Shown here in pieces: positions 13,269 through 24,325 of a stretch of DNA of 64,000 bases. This stretch comes from Perognathus longimembris pacificus (Eukaryota; Chordata; Mammalia; Rodentia; Heteromyidae): NCBI RefSeq assembly GCF_023159225.1, contig NC_063172.1:63174828-63238827 (forward strand), read 5' to 3'. The position numbers and the translations under genes were made by a program. The notes under the pieces were generated by a model. It had not been told where the DNA came from. It saw nothing but the letters and a program-made list of their open reading frames with translations, and did not search any database. Each line of letters begins with the position of its first letter. Within the stretch, counting starts at the first letter, position 1.

Positions 13269-13408
13269 TCTCATAGCGCACGTGTGCACGCACACACACC
13301 ACCCATTCATGTGAATTAGAAACTGGCACTTCTTTCTCAATATAGTTCCATTTTATCTGCCCTGAAGTTATATTAATAATTGACTGATTTCAATAAGATG
13401 CATTACTA

Positions 13409-14033
13409 TCATGTGCTGCAATTCTTTTCTGATAACCACACCGATCTCCAGTGTCTCCAGCATGAATGGAAGCTCCTTTCCTTAGCATCTTGGTTTCCTG
13501 CATAATCTTCCCAACTGTATGTGGTAGCACTGTGGTCATTGTAGTCTTTCTGTATCATTTGGTTGATATAAATTACACTTTGCAAGACTCTTCCCCACAA
13601 ATGGCTAAAAGTGCTTAAGTGTTGAACAGCATCCGTAAACCCCAGCACCGTCCAATTCATCCTGAAGACAGCCATGGTAAAGAAGTAGGAAAAGGGCAAT
13701 TTTCAAGGTTGTGGGCCTGATCCTAATTCCAGGGAGTTCTCCCTTTTGAAAAGCTTTCTTCCCCCTGGCAAGTACCAAATTCTCTCTTCTGGTAGAAGCC
13801 CTAATGGTTTTGATTAGCAAGTTTTCAAAGTTCTGGGATAATTTACCAAAACAGGGGAGATGCTTACAGGCATCATGCCATTTCTGTGTACCATGCTGTC
13901 TCCATAGAATTCCAAGATTGTGCCTACAGTCACCAAACCAAACCCGTTTCCTGGGCCATGCTTGGCCTATCCGCCTTTGGTAAGAGGAGGTGCCTCTGTC
14001 AATAGCAAGCACTCGTCGAAAACACTGGGACAC
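13409..14033 (-). other. two overlapping unassigned ORFs
   Basis: ORFs at 13605-14033 (142 codons) and 13409-13699 (96 codons) overlap on the minus strand in different frames. Together they give about 620 nt of mostly open sequence without obvious low-complexity bias. No poly-A tail, target duplication or domain was recognised. They could be a decayed processed gene copy with a frameshift, part of an old transposon, or chance. I do not recognise the sequence and assign no function. Confidence 0.25.
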
Positions 14034-15934
14034 CTTTCATCCTCATTCATAGCTCAGTCTAATTTGCGTTTTGGTGTGTAAAACTCACAATAGTCAGAAG
14101 ATACTATTGACCTGGACATTCCTTGCCGAAACTTTTCATGCTAGCATTTGGTAAACCCTCCAAATGAAAAAGGGTGCGAAAGGACTCCATAAACTCCTTC
14201 AAGCTGTACGGTGTGCCCAGGGTCCCCTGTTGGCCAGTTATGGCCGCTGCCCCTTTCTTTGAAAATACCTTTGCCAAGTGCTGGAGATACAAAGAAAATC
14301 GTGAGAGAGTCAGCCCCCGGGGAGATCCCAGTCCAGTGCTGAAGATGTGTGTTCATCCTCGAGGCCCCAGACCAGGTCTGCACAAGCTGGGTCCTGTGGG
14401 AAAGGCCAAGGTTTCCCAGATTCCAGATTCTAAGCCGCAGAGATCTGGGGAGGGAAATCAGGAAAGCCTGTGTTCAGCCTTCTTCTTCTGGCTCCCTAAG
14501 TACTCAGCGCTCAGAGTGAGCTTCTGAGTTTAGGAAGAAGCCAGAGAGCAATAGAAACAAATATTCCTTTTCTTTCTTTCTTGAGAGATTGACACTCGAA
14601 ATCTTAGAAGCACTCTGGGCATTGCTTTCCTTCAGTTCACCCTGCACAACCAGCCTGTTGTTCACGCTGTGAATCTAAAGCCCCTCTCAGCCCTGTTCCC
14701 CTGTGAAAACACATGCCGCATTGTTGCTGCCCCGCTGTATGACAGAGCGAGCCGAGATTATGAGGTGCCCTGTCACCCACAGCCTGAGTTACAAAATCTA
14801 GAACCATAGTCACTCGTGTCAGACCAACCACAGCAAGCCAGCAGGCCCTCTGGGTTTCTATGAAAGATGGCAAACACAGCTCCGAACAATTCAAAACACA
14901 CCCACAGACATTTCCTGGTCATTTCTGTAGTGATCTAAGCATAGTAATGTAGTGCCTGGCTAATTGGTCTAAACCAGTGGATTTTAATGCAACCTATCAG
15001 GGACACCTCAAAGTAAGAAAACTCACTAACAAGTGTCAAAGAGGCCTCCATGAATCGATGGTAAAATGGCAAACTAACACATAATTGTTGACTTGTTTCT
15101 TGCTCATGAGTGAAACTTATTATTGTTATTAAGTGCGGAATAACAACATTGTAAATAATGACTCCAAGCTTCTTTTGGTTGCTGGGACCTAGAGAACGAA
15201 TTTAAGCTCCCATTTGCAATACCAACTCTGCCCTCTTATGGAAAATGCTGGAAGTAGCTAAAGCATCACATTGCTTCCAAGACGAGGATGTGCTGGTAAA
15301 ATGACAGAAAAACTAGGAGGTGGTAACTTCTGTCTATTTCTACATATTTTTACAACTTCAAACTTTTGACCAGCAGGAATAATTTTTTTTGAGTAACAGA
15401 GCCTTTCAGTCTTTCATAGTTCTCAGATTGCTTGCCAACCAAGATGTCTCCCAAACTTGACACTAGAACTCAATGTAAAAATCTTGAATGATATTTTGTA
15501 CTGGTATGAATTTCTACTGTCCCATACACTATGTAGTGACTTCACCCTCTGAACTTATTTTCTACAGATTTATAATCTACCAGACAAATCCATTGTAAAA
15601 TATACAATCCTTTCACAAACTCTCCTGTGGGATATTCGGTAGCCTGTGAAAATACAATTGTCTTTTTTTCTTATACGAACTGCTAACAAAGACTTGTTTT
15701 CACAATTGCTTTTTACATTTTTGTGCATATGCTACCCGTGTACTATACTCATATTCTACAGTGACCAGAAAGCATTATTTAATAGAAAATAGATGCATTT
15801 TTACATTTCTCTGAACCCTTTGATTCTGAGTCAATTTACATTGTCAACTGTAATAGATTATTCTTTTCAACTATAAATAAATATGTGCATTGAAGTAGAA
15901 GATTACTGGGTGTCTTTTTTTCCCCTCGTAATAC
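14034..15934. other. unique sequence without a recognised gene
   Basis: AT-rich in its second half. Short ORFs only (14174-14527 plus, 14637-14894 minus). No transposon identified. Confidence 0.4.
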
Positions 15935-16220
15935 AGGTTGCGTATCCCTAAATAAAAACCTAAACTCCAAGTGTTTCAGAATCCAAAATATTTTAAGCAC
16001 TACCACAATGTCACAAGTCTAAAATTTTCCATCATGAAACTTTGGTTCATGCACTAAATTGCTAAAAATATTATATAAAATTTACTTCGGGTTGTGCGTA
16101 TGAGAAGCACATGAAACATAAATGAATTTTGTGTTCATTATTGGATCCCTTCTCCAAGAGATCTTATTATGTAAGTCAAAATCTCCCCAAATGGTCTTCA
16201 CTCAGCCTTTTGGATAAGCG
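15935..16220. mobile_element. Tigger/MER2-like DNA transposon relic
   Basis: The left end acaggttgcgtatcccta matches the conserved terminal inverted repeat of the MER2/Tigger group (CAGGTTGAGTATCCCTTATC). Internal blocks (gtttcagaatccaaaat, aaactttggttcatgcac, gaaacataaatgaattttgt) match that family in order. The right end has decayed (ccttttggataagcg). It is non-autonomous, with no transposase frame. Confidence 0.65.
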
Positions 16221-16369
16221 CCGCCGAACCTGAAGCACATGTTTATTATGGTGAACTTGGGCAGGACATGTCTTCCCTATCCCTGTGTTCTTCCAATTTC
16301 AAGAGTTGACATCTTAATTCACAAATAAGTAGAAGTCATAAATCAAAAATAAATGTATTTACAGGTGGG

Positions 16370-16490
16370 GTGGGCGAGGTGGGAAAGAATGGTGAAAGGG
16401 GAGAGACATTGATCAAGATGTATTGTGCTCACAAACCTACATGTTGAATTGAAACCCCTTTGTTGAACTACCTAAGGATAAATAAGTAAA
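16370..16490 (+). mobile_element. old L1 3' end fragment
   Basis: The run gacattgatcaagatgtatt, then tgttgaattgaaacccc, resembles the 3' ends at 30960-31065 and 35905-36010, where the text is tgatcaagatacattt and ttgaatggcaacttctttgt. Confidence 0.45.
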
Positions 16491-16571
16491 TAGACTTTTG
16501 AGACCTCAGAAAGCTCAGCCCTTTTAAAAAATTTTTACCTAGTTTTTTCTTCTTCTCCTTCTTATCATTTA

Positions 16572-16640
16572 ATTAATTTATTTATTGTCAAAGTGATGTG
16601 CAGAGGGGTTACAGTTTCATACATAAGCCAGTGAGTACAG
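16572..16640 (-). mobile_element. L1 3' end fragment, antisense
   Basis: ttatttattgtcaaagtgat followed by gtgcagaggggttacagttt repeats the start of the antisense L1 at 39562 almost base for base. Homology fades after about 16640. Confidence 0.65.
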
Positions 16641-17585
16641 CCCTTTCTTCATGCATTTCCAAGTCCCGTTGGAGGACGTTTAGGTTCTGCACATCTTACC
16701 ATCTGACTTGCTACTGGTCACAGCCCAAGCAACTCTGGTCTTCCCTGCCAGGAACTCAAACTCTTAATAGAAAATTGCCCCTGCAGTTTGCTTCACGGTG
16801 CTACTTCCAAAACAGTAGAGTAGGGTTATCGTTCTAGAGAGAGCAAAATGGAGATAACCTTTTGACACTAATAGAATTTACTGGGGCTAATGATAAAGAG
16901 GAGGATTGCATTAAACAAAAGCAATGATTAAAAAGTAGTTCTCCCATCCTAGGAACTCTCAAGCCACTCACCTCCATCAGCCCTCTCTGCCTCTTGGACT
17001 ATCATCCTGTTGCTCTCAGGAAGGCCTACTTACTTTGACTTCTTCATTGTCTCTGAGTCATGTTTCCAAAATCACCCTCCATCCCAACCCAGATGGGGAG
17101 AAAAATTCCCTTAACATCAGTTTTATCTGCCAGAGATTACTTTTAAAAAAAATAACATCTGCCCTGGGATGACACTGCTCATGAACAGTAGATGAATTAA
17201 TCTTGAACCAATTTCTGATGCTTCCTAATGGATGATTTGCAAAAAGATCAGAAGGACTATGTTAGCCAGCATTACTTATTCATGATGCAGAATTTTAGAC
17301 CTGTGACATCGTGGTAGTGCTTAAAATATCTCCCAGGTTTTCCCACCTGTCTCTGCCCACAAGTTATATAATTCATTTTCAACACAGTCTACTGACTACC
17401 ACCAGTGCCTTTGTTCACCCTTTGTCCTTCCGTTTCTGTACCCCCTCAGCTCACCCCTCCAGGACAAAAAGGAAACAGCTCATGGTTACATTTCCTGGAA
17501 TCCATGTGGATAAATATTATTTTACATGATCAGAGGCACAAGGGCGTTGGGCCTCTGTGCGCCTCCTGGGAGCACTTCATGTATC
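16641..17585. other. unique sequence
   Basis: No gene or named repeat recognised. Confidence 0.4.
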
Positions 17586-17935
17586 GTGCTTTGCTGTGGT
17601 TTAAATGTCCCTGCTAATGTTAGTATATTAGAAATTGATTTAGTGCAACAGTACTCAGGTGGAACCCCTAGCAATGATCAGGTCCCGAAGGGCCTTCCTT
17701 CCTTGGCCAGTGTGAAGTGGGTTTGTGATGAAAGTGAGTTTGGCACTGTCTCGTTCTCTCACTTTCTCTCTGCCATGGTACGGTTACCATACAGTGGTGG
17801 TGAGAACCATGCAGTGAGAACCAACACCCCCCCCCCGTGCCTACTTTAGTCTTGAATGTTTCAGCCTCTAGAATGATGCTAAATGAATCTCTGTGGCATT
17901 CTGTTACAGCCTTCTAAAACAAACGCAGACAACAT
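17586..17935 (+). mobile_element. ancient LTR-like repeat, family not assigned
   Basis: Starts gctgtggtttaaatgtccct and ends cagcctctagaatgatgct then ctgttacagccttctaaaac. This layout is shared by 29195-29580, 35190-35545 and 52050-52390 (start near tggtttgg-atgt, late cagcctccagaac, end acagcaacagactaaga). It resembles a common old mammalian LTR-like element, which I do not name. Confidence 0.45.
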
Positions 17936-18102
17936 TCATACCATCTCAAATTCTGAATATTTATCATTTTGATTTCTAATTTTCAAAATACCAACTTACT
18001 AATAAGTATGTTCAGATTCATGTGATCTGCAAATATTCAAATAATTGCTTATTGAGAAGAAAGAAATTTGTGAGTAAGAAAATAATTAGAAAATTATTGT
18101 CA

Positions 18103-18176
18103 AATGGCCACAGTATTTACATCAGCCCGAGCCTCCAAGCTTCTCTATAGAATTGGAGTGCTGTACTGTGGCCATT
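18103..18176. repeat. nested perfect inverted repeat (hairpin)
   Basis: aatggccacagta (18103-18115) is exactly reverse-complementary to tactgtggccatt (18164-18176). Inside lie a second pair, ctccaa (18133-18138) with ttggag (18153-18158), and a third, ttct/agaa. The result is a 74-nt hairpin with a bulge. There is no transposon-like context and the flanks are AT-rich. Confidence 0.8.
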
Positions 18177-18800
18177 CTAAAGCTCAGGCTCACAACCCAT
18201 CTACCCTGTCCAGTACAGGTGATTGGATTAAGTTAATGTCATAAAAAGAATGATTTTTATCTCAAGTATTCCTTTAAATTTCATATTTGTTCCTAAGATC
18301 ATCACTGATTTATTTTTCAAAGATACTACATAATAAAAAAAAACTTTACTGGGCTTTCCACTAGATTACTAAATGTATGCTTTGTAAAAATTCTTTCTTT
18401 GAATTTTTCAAAGTCTCATGCTGATAAGTCATTTTGTCTTTTGGCACCTCTCTTTTCTTCTAATATCTCCCAAGTTCACCAAAACCATTGATCTTATGTG
18501 GACATCCATTTATTCACTCTTTCAACCAGTACAAATTGAAATCTATATTGTTCCAGGTACTCCTATACTAGGCTTCAGAGCTCATTCTGAGCCAAGTAGA
18601 TATTATGAGCTCATTTCAAGAGCTCATACTTGGGTTGTCTGTGTCTTTCCTCCATGTAAATTTAGAGCAGATCATTAAACAAATTAAAAATAAATGCCTA
18701 TGTTCACCTCTTGAAGGCATAGGCAAAGTCGGGATGGTTCAGAGAAAATTAAGATGGCCTCGTGCAGGCCTGCCAGGACCCACGCTTTAAATCAATAAAT
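18177..18800. other. unique sequence
   Basis: No gene or named repeat recognised. Confidence 0.4.
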
Positions 18801-18802
18801 AT

Positions 18803-18915
18803 AAGTCCATGAGACTCTCATGGACTTTTTGCCTCGGCTAGCTTCAAACTGCAATCTTCGGACCCCAGCCTCCTAAGTAGCTAGAATTACAGGCATGAGC
18901 CACCAGCACCTGGCT
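18803..18915 (-). mobile_element. antisense SINE fragment with palindromic edge
   Basis: ctcctaagtagctagaatta and aggcatgagccaccagcacc are the reversed head of the B1/ID-type SINE. Its left edge forms a 25-nt palindrome: aagtccatgaga, c, tctcatggactt (18803-18827). Confidence 0.7.
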
Positions 18916-19039
18916 ATATAAATACATTTTGATGGTAACAAATATCATGAAACAGTTTAGAGAATTATGTGATTAGATTAAGTAGACAATAACCAATGAA
19001 AAATGTGAAGTAAGAGGAAAGTAGTAGCCACATTCAATT

Positions 19040-19258
19040 CATGCCAAGTACCTCTACCTCTAGCTACTCCAGAGGCTGAGATATGATGATCTTGATCCAG
19101 AGCTAGCCTGAGCAGGAAAGCCTGAGACATTTTTCTCTAATTAACCATCAAAATTCTGGAAGTAGTGCGTGATTCAGGCGATAGAGCCAACAACAAACAA
19201 CAAAGATAAAAGTGCCCAGACCCTAAGTTCAAGCCTCAGTATCAATACAAAAAAAAAA
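19040..19258 (+). mobile_element. decayed B1/ID-type SINE
   Basis: Has tctagctactccagaggctg, then ctctaattaaccatcaaa, then agtgcccagaccctaagttc and an A-rich tail. The ID-like half is degraded. Confidence 0.65.
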
Positions 19259-20559
19259 TCAATTTGTCTTGAGATAAGCATTATGAAAATTTAACTGAAC
19301 GACAAGTAACTGCCTCTCTGAAGAGGCAGTGTCTGACCTGAAGCACCAATTGTCTGAGGAAACACCTTTCCCCGCTGCAGTTGAAAACACCCAGGTCAAG
19401 GCAAGAAGATCGCATCCAATAAGAAACAGAGGATTGGTCATTTTAATTACTTCCAATGTCACCAACAAATACGCCAACAATTTCCAGGAACTGCAATTTT
19501 TTTTTGAAGTCAGGATCTCACTTTGTAGCCCAAACTGGCCTTGAACTTGCAATCCTTCTGCTTCCGCTTCCCCAGTGTTGAAAACATGCGCATGCCAGCA
19601 GATTCCACCGCATGGATCTGTTAGGCACCAGAACTGTTGGCAAAGGAAATAGGCACTGCACTCTTCCTCTTACTTAAGCAGAAATTTAATTTAATTTCCC
19701 TACTCCTTGCTCCTGCCATCTTAACTTACTGAGAATACACTGATAGCAGTACAAAAGCGAAGTTTGTGCTTGCTCAGCCCATGGTGACATAGAGTAATCT
19801 GACATTAGTCAATATGTTGGAAATGGAAATTCAATCACACAAGACATTTCTGCTTCCCAATTATGTAGAAGTGACTTCATTAAATTAGCTTTCACAAAGT
19901 ATTTTTTCCCCGAAGCTGATATCTCCTTAAATGGCTTTAATGAAGACTTACATGAGCGGGAAAATCGGCCCTAACCGTGCTTGATTCTGTCATTGTCATT
20001 TTGATGAGAAATGAAAGACAAATGTGTGTCTGCAGTCAAAGCAATCCTCTTAGCTCCTTAATTGAGCATGTCTTTAAAGGGATAAAGTGTTCTGGGGATT
20101 AAAATGGGTCGTTGCAGCCTTGGCCACAAAGCAAACATCTTTAAAGGAAAGTGGGGCGCACTATGACACAGTGCCCTGCCTTTTCCCACTCTCCCCTTTC
20201 CTTCCTTGCTCTTCTCCTACCTTGCCTTCTCTCATCTCCAAGCTATGACTACCTCCTCCATGTCATTTTAGTTCCCCGTTAGAACACTCATTAATGCTGT
20301 ACTTTCAAGAGAGAGAAGATTCCCAAAGCCAGACCCAAAAATTGTCATCCAGCCCCCCCCCTCCAAAAAAAAAAAAAAGCAGAGAAGTTTCTCAAAGCCC
20401 GTATTTCCTTGTTTATAAAAGAAATCAGGAGGCTGCTGCAGGCGGCTCCTCAGTATAATGCTAGCTGCTTCAAAGATTGCGAGTGGGAAGTTCGAAGTCC
20501 ACCCAAGCAAAAAGTTTGAGAGATGCCCTCTCAACCCATCACTGAATAGAATGTCACAC
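19259..20559. other. unique sequence
   Basis: About 19505-19570 (gtcaggatctcactttgtag followed by cccaaactggccttgaactt) resembles an antisense B1 fragment. C and A homopolymers lie at about 20350-20378. No gene recognised. Confidence 0.45.
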
Positions 20560-20763
20560 TGGCATTCCAGTTAAAGCTGGGAGGATCGCAGTTATAGGCC
20601 AACTGGTGCAGAAAAGTGAAAGATGCCGTCTCCATCTCTGTGGAGGGAAGTCAGACATCGTGTGGACACACCTTCAGTCTAACAACATAGAAAGACAGGA
20701 TTGGAGGCAGGACTCAGTGGTATCGCTCCAGCCTAGCAAGCATAAGGCCCTGAGTTCAACAGG
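20560..20763 (+). mobile_element. decayed SINE-like segment feeding a purine tract
   Basis: gcaggactcagtggtatcgc followed by ccagcctagcaagcataagg and ccctgagttcaac resemble an ID/B1-like right end. The GA-rich tract starts directly after it, where the SINE tail would lie. Confidence 0.45.
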
Positions 20764-20919
20764 AAGATGGAGGGGGAAGAGGAGGATGGGGAGGAGGAGA
20801 GGAAGGGGAAGACGGAAGAAGACGGAGGAGGATAAGGAGGTAGAGGAGGAGGAGGAGGAGAAGGAGGGGAGGAGGAGGAGGAGGAGGAGGAGGAGGAGGA
20901 GGAGGAGGAGGAGGAGGAG

Positions 20920-20951
<32 letters not shown>

Positions 20952-21056
20952 CAATGATGACAATGACAGAAGAGGAAGGAACGAAGGAACGAAGGAACGA
21001 ATGAAGGAAGGAAGGAAGGAAGGAAGGAAGGAAGGAAGGAAGGAAGGAAGGAAAAG
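20764..21056 (+). repeat. long purine tract: (GGA)n, (GAAC)n, (GGAA)n
   Basis: About 290 bases, almost purely purine on the plus strand. (GGA/GAG)n is followed by a short CAATGATGA break, GAACGAAG units and about 12 GGAA units. ORFs translating to poly-Arg, poly-Ser or poly-Leu are repeat artefacts. Confidence 0.97.
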
Positions 21057-21774
21057 AGGAGAGAAGAAAGAAACCCAGCACCTGTCCCATGTGCTTGAAA
21101 AGAAAGAAAATACTTGTAAAGTAGCTAGCACAGGTCCCAACATACGGAGAAGTCCCTCGTAAACCGTAGTGCTCAGCAACATCTACCCTCACAACGTTCC
21201 CTTTCTTTGCCTATGGCAGAGGTCAGCAATTGCTCACAGAGCCCTCACTCATTTTAGCTGTGACTCTTATGACCCAAGATTTGGCGGCCACTAGTAGAGA
21301 ATTTGAATATACCCAGTATATTATAGTACTCAAATTAACATCTACTTCATTTCTTTACTTCAAGAAATTTCAAAGAGAATCGTCTGAACCCTCTGCTAAT
21401 GAAAGAAGAACTATTTTGTAGGTAGGCTGAAGCCATCTCCTAACATGCAATCCCGTCCCTGCCTTCACGTCTGTGCACTCGGGAGCAGGCAAGTGCCTGG
21501 ATGCTGGGTCGATCTGCCAACCCCAGAGGCCAAGCCAAGGACATAACGACTTTCAAGCAGTCCTCTGATCTAGGATTGATTCTAGGTTTTATTCTGTGTC
21601 TCTCTTTGCCGTCACCTAGGCCTTGGAGTCCTTCACTTCCACACAAAGAAAAAGATACAAGCTAGAGGTGATGGTGCAGGCACTTTGTTAGGAGCAATCC
21701 TGGAAATGGCAGGTGCACTTATCCCTATGCAATTTCAGCCATATCCCTTGGCAGAAAATACTCCTAGAGCCCAC
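21057..21774. other. unique sequence left of the compound insertion
   Basis: No gene or named repeat recognised. Confidence 0.4.
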
Positions 21775-21790
21775 AAGAGAATAAGGAAAG
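21775..21790 (+). repeat. target-site duplication, copy 1
   Basis: aagagaataaggaaag. It recurs as a 15-nt form at 22004-22018 and in full at 28378-28393, bracketing first a SINE and then an L1. Confidence 0.9.
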
Positions 21791-22003
21791 AGGGGCTGGG
21801 GATATGGCCTAGTGGCAAGAGTGCCTGCCTCGGATACACGAGGCCCTAGGTTCGATTCCCCAGCACCACATATACAGAAAACGGCCAGAAGCGGCGCTTT
21901 GGCTCAAGTGGCAGAGTGCTAGCCTTGAGCGGGAAGAAGCCAGGGACAGTGCTCAGACCCTGAGTCCAAGGCCCAGGACTGGCCAAAAAAAAAAAAAAAA
22001 GAG
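21791..22003 (+). mobile_element. young IDL-Geo-type SINE at the 5' edge of the L1
   Basis: Full-length dimer with intact A and B boxes and a 16-A tail. It carries the variants ggatacacgagg and gagcgggaagaagcc, shared only with the copy at 49925. By eye the two differ at about five positions. It is flanked by copies 1 and 2 of the shared target duplication. Confidence 0.92.
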
Positions 22004-22018
22004 AGAGAATAAGGAAAG
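22004..22018 (+). repeat. target-site duplication, copy 2
   Basis: agagaataaggaaag between the SINE tail and the L1 5' end. Confidence 0.9.
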
Positions 22019-23163
22019 AGGGAGAAAGATGGCGCCGAAAGAATAGGGAGGCACCCCGACTCGCACCAACTGAATAGCGAGCTGGGAACTCCAACACCCA
22101 ACACCCCATCAAGAACCCAGCAAAACCAGCAGCCAGAAGCAGTGGAGAAACGCAGGAAAACAAAAAGGAGCAAAAAAGAAGAACCGAAAACCTACACGGA
22201 GCCGGAGATTCACCGGGGCGCCCTCCCCCCACCAGCCGACCCTGGCACAAACAGGGCCAGGCTGGGAAAGGGGAACCCGGCGATCGGCAGACAGGCTGCC
22301 AGGAGCGCAGAACCCATATAGCGGGAGACCCCACGGACACAAGGCAGGGTGCGGACCAAGACACACACCGGCAGTGATGAGAAGTTCGGGTCCACACCGG
22401 ATTCGGACAAGGGAACCCAGCACGGCAGAAAGAGGGAACGGGGGAGCCACCACGACACCTAGCCAACCCCTGGAGGGCCAACGGCGGCGCGGGACACACA
22501 CACAAAGCAGCAAAAGTGAGTGCCCTCCCTCCCCCACCCCCACCCCTGAGGGAACAAAGAACCCCCAAATCAGGCGGGAAGCTCCCATCAGGCGCTGGGA
22601 AGTCAGTTTAGCAGGGGAAGGGCAGAACAGCCCCAAGGCCCCACAGGTTCCTGAGCTGGCAGAACCGGCCCCGCCCCCTTCCCAACAGGGGCCGGGGGAC
22701 GGCCGGCAGGGCAAGCCCCACCCGAGGCACCTGGACCTCGCGGACTCTTACAACTAAAATCACAGGCGCTGGTGGGCAATACCAGCCCAGCAGGGTCACC
22801 TCAGCCTGATCACGTCCCCCCCCTCGCAGCGGAGGCGAGGTCTGAGGGTGCCAAGCCACACCCGGACAGTCGATCCCACTGGGCCCCACACATACTGCCT
22901 CCCCCCCCAACGGACTCGCGGGAGGACGCAAGCACAACCCAACAACCCAGGACTTGCTCTGGGAGGCATATCCCGCTAAAGTGCCTGTTGTAGTGGACAA
23001 CAGCGCACAGGAGGGCGGGGACCCCGACAGCGCCCGCTCTGGTAGGTGTACCCTGCACTGGTGGGCGGGGCCACAGCGGCAGCACCTGCTGCCGTAGACA
23101 CGCCTACACAGGGGGGAGGGAAGAGCTACAAACCAAACCTGAGAAGCCACCCACAGAAGCCAG
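22019..23163 (+). promoter_or_regulatory. L1 5' UTR and internal promoter
   Basis: Begins gggagaaagatggcgccgaa. The aagatggcgcc at 22026-22036 is close to the YY1 site at the same place in other L1s, which sets the transcription start. The following gaatagggag also echoes known L1 5' ends. The region is GC- and CpG-rich and contains two GC boxes (gggcgggga at 23013-23021, gggcggggc at 23063-23071). No tandem monomers of the mouse type are visible. Antisense ORFs here are discussed in the findings. Confidence 0.85.
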
Positions 23164-24278
23164 ATGCGCAAATCACAAAGAAACATAACTCAGTTCATCA
23201 AAGGACAAGCCAACTCGCCAGCTCCAAAAAGCAGCACGACTGGAGAGGAGATGGAGAATAAAAAAGCAAATGAGGCCATGTTAACAGGAATGATCGAAAG
23301 CGTCAGAAATGAAATCAGAAAACAATTCCAGGAGTTTAGACCGGAAATCTGGAAGCCAAGAAAGAAATGGAAGCAAAAATGGATACAATGCAAGCCGCCT
23401 TTAAAGAAAATCTCCACATCCTGAGAATTGAAATGCATGAAAAAATAGATTTAAAATACAACTCTTTAAAGGAAGAAATCTCCACGATCAGAGCTGATAT
23501 GACAACCATGAATAGCTCTCTGACATCCATAAACTCCGCAATTGAAACCATAACACAAAGAGTAGACCATATAGAATCCAGAATCTCTCGCCTGGACGAT
23601 GAAGCAGCTGACAACAACCAGAAAATGACCACACTCCAAGAAAAGGTGAAGCTTCAGGGGAGATTAATCCAGGAACTAATGGACAAAGACAAGAGATATA
23701 ATCTGCGCATAATTGGAATAGAAGAAGGAGCCGAATATCAGAACAGAGGGCTTAATCATGTTCTCAATAAAGTTATTGCAGAAAACTTCCCCAATCTCAC
23801 AGGGGACCCCATCCAGGTAACCAAAGCATATAGGACACCTGGCAGGCCAGACCCCAGAAAAACCACCCCAAGGCACATAATATTCAAGACTACAGACCTC
23901 AAGATTAAAGAGCAAATTATGAATTCAGCCAAAGCGAAGAAAGAAACTTTTTTCAATGGGAAGAGGATTCGAATAACATCCGACTTATCCACACAAACTT
24001 ACCAAGCTCGAAGCGAGTGGAAGAACACCATCCAAGTACTCCAGAATAACAATTTACAACCTCGGATCAAATATCCAGCGAAATTGGAGTTCACATTCGA
24101 AGGGAGAACCAGATCTTTCCACACCAAAGAGGAGCTAAAGGAGTATGTGAATAAAAAACCAGCCCTACAGCAAATATTAAGAGGGGAACCCCACCCAACA
24201 GAGATCGTAAAAGACACACAGACAGAATCAGAAAGAAACTTCAATAGCCAAAGTCCAGCAGAAAGACCAGCTCACTAA
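23164..24278 (+). pseudogene. L1 ORF1 (RNA-binding chaperone), one frameshift
   Basis: L1 ORF1p is a trimeric RNA-binding protein that coats L1 RNA. The reading starts at 23164 (MRKSQRNIT...) and is open to about 23345. The remainder continues in another frame (open from at least 23367 to the stop at 24276-24278), as expected for loss of one base at about 23343-23360. The full span of about 371 codons is normal for ORF1. In order there are a basic N-terminus, a long heptad-rich coiled coil (about residues 70-160), an RRM-like domain (NLRIIGIEEG, then PRHIIFKTTD) and a C-terminal domain (RITSDLS..., RIKYPAKLEF). Apart from the indel the frame is clean, which suggests a recent break or a sequencing error. 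Confidence 0.9.
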
Positions 24279-24325
24279 AGACAAGAAGAAAAAAAAAAAA
24301 GAGGAAAAAACAGCCCAACAAGAAA

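Noticed and set aside
18803..18827. 25-nt near-perfect palindrome
   Set aside because: It lies at the edge of an antisense SINE and uses SINE text (gtccatgagactct), so a repeat-derived origin is the simplest explanation.
20606..21192. Long ORFs (132, 172 and 149 codons) on both strands
   Set aside because: They translate the GGA/GGAA repeat into poly-Arg/Glu, poly-Ser or poly-Leu and have no other coding support.
21800..21870. tRNA gene, suggested by A and B boxes
   Set aside because: The boxes belong to a dimeric SINE. There is no cloverleaf with an acceptor stem, and the same unit recurs at about eight places.
22374..22757. 127-codon plus-strand ORF in the L1 5' UTR
   Set aside because: GC-rich leader sequence upstream of ORF1. 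No L1 protein is known from this frame and the composition explains its openness.
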